In this document: positions 63,446 to 64,000 of the stretch, piece after piece
Layout: every line of letters begins with the position of its first letter
Position numbering within the stretch: position 1 is the stretch's first letter
Assembly (NCBI RefSeq): GCF_008831285.2
Contig: NC_045148.1
Coordinates: forward strand, 14,052,802-14,116,801
Reading direction: 5' to 3'
DNA: 64,000 bases
From: Nymphaea colorata
Lineage: Eukaryota > Streptophyta > Magnoliopsida > Nymphaeales > Nymphaeaceae
The notes under the pieces: generated by a model
The model's database searches: none
The model's input: only the letters and a program-made list of their open reading frames with translations
Told to the model about the DNA's origin: nothing
Program-made: the position numbers and the translations under genes

Positions 63446-64000
63446 ATGGACCAGCCGGCTCCCTCTCTTCTATCCTCTAGTTTTCTTTCACAACTCATCT
63501 CTCAAAAACTGAACCATAGTAATTATTTGACTTGGAAACGCCAAATTGTCCCATTTATTAAGAGTCATAGACTGTATGGGCACATCGATGGGACTACTCC
63601 AGCACCTCCAAAGTATGTTAACCATGAAATAAAGAAGACAGTCGTGGGAGATAAAGGTGCTGGGGCCTCGGCTGGAAGTGAAATCAGTTTTGAATATGAA
63701 ACTCTTCCTGAGAGCAATCCCGAATATGAAGTTTGGCTGGCTCACGACCAGTCTCTTGTTGCTTATATCACTTCTACCTTATCAGAGGAGGTATTGGGAG
63801 GTATTGATGATGATTTAACTGCCCTAGAGTTGTGGTCTACCCTTGCTACAACATATTCTCAAGTCTCGAAAGCACGTTTTCTACAATTAAGAAGGCAATT
63901 TCAGGATATCAAGCGTGGGACGCGTACAGTTTTGGAGTATTTGAATGAAATCAAGAGTGTTAGTGATCAGCTTGCTGCAATTGGACATCCCGTCAGCGAC
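63446..64000 (+). CDS. copia gag polyprotein, N-terminal part, cut by window edge
   Basis: Open from an ATG at 63,446 to the window end (185 codons) with no stop. It starts MDQPAPSLLSS and has the copia gag layout: KLNHSNYLTWKRQI, PFIKSHRLYGHIDG, YEVWLAHDQSLVAYI, LELWSTLATTYSQVSKAR and LRRQFQDIKRGTRTV. This domain forms the particle that packages the element's RNA. The intact frame, together with a clean LTR and primer-binding site, suggests a fairly recent insertion. Leader sequence 63,161-63,445 is non-coding. Confidence 0.85.
   Translation, partial: MDQPAPSLLSSSFLSQLISQKLNHSNYLTWKRQIVPFIKSHRLYGHIDGTTPAPPKYVNHEIKKTVVGDKGAGASAGSEISFEYETLPESNPEYEVWLAHDQSLVAYITSTLSEEVLGGIDDDLTALELWSTLATTYSQVSKARFLQLRRQFQDIKRGTRTVLEYLNEIKSVSDQLAAIGHPVSD

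Overview
This is nuclear DNA of a seed plant, most likely a flowering plant. It has long AT-rich introns with GT-AG borders, plastid-type KAS II genes with transit-peptide exons, a plant 60S ribosomal protein L4 gene with an AAACCCTAA box, plant hAT, copia and gypsy elements, and many short inverted-repeat elements (MITEs). I cannot name the species from sequence alone.

Layout. 1-3,689 (minus): first KAS II gene, 5' complete, cut by the window edge. 4,600-9,280: mostly gene-free, with a 339-bp MITE. 9,280-16,215: a duplicated repeat zone (blocks A and B) enclosing a deleted KAS II fragment. 17,101-17,352: one orphan ABCF-type ATPase exon. 18,930-20,332: AT-rich ATAACACTAT repeats and a large hairpin. 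22,846-36,657 (plus): a seven-exon gene of unknown function spread over 13.8 kb; its introns hold a 1.14-kb non-autonomous hAT element with a perfect 8-bp target duplication, a decayed autonomous hAT element and a gypsy gag scrap. 39,590-44,677 (minus): second, complete KAS II gene. 47,639-50,197 (minus): RPL4. 52,732-55,486 (minus): RAD51-like gene with no recognisable N-terminal exon. 56,400-57,170: deleted duplicate of the RPL4 locus. 58,978-60,992: broken SAP-domain gene with a partial tandem duplication. 61,080-62,682: DEAD-box helicase fragment abutting a copia scrap. 62,837-64,000: 5' LTR and gag of a copia element that runs off the window.

Function. The two KAS II copies are paralogues for plastid fatty-acid elongation from C16 to C18, and the KAS fragment at 12 kb derives from the lineage of the second copy. 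RPL4 is a housekeeping gene. The dominant theme is gene duplication followed by partial decay: KAS II, RPL4, the SAP gene, the helicase and the ABCF exon all have fragmentary copies made at DNA level, since introns are kept where they can be judged. I found no gene cluster that works as a pathway, no CRISPR array and no RNA gene I can support.

All exon borders were read by eye from splice consensus and family similarity; no alignment or search was run.
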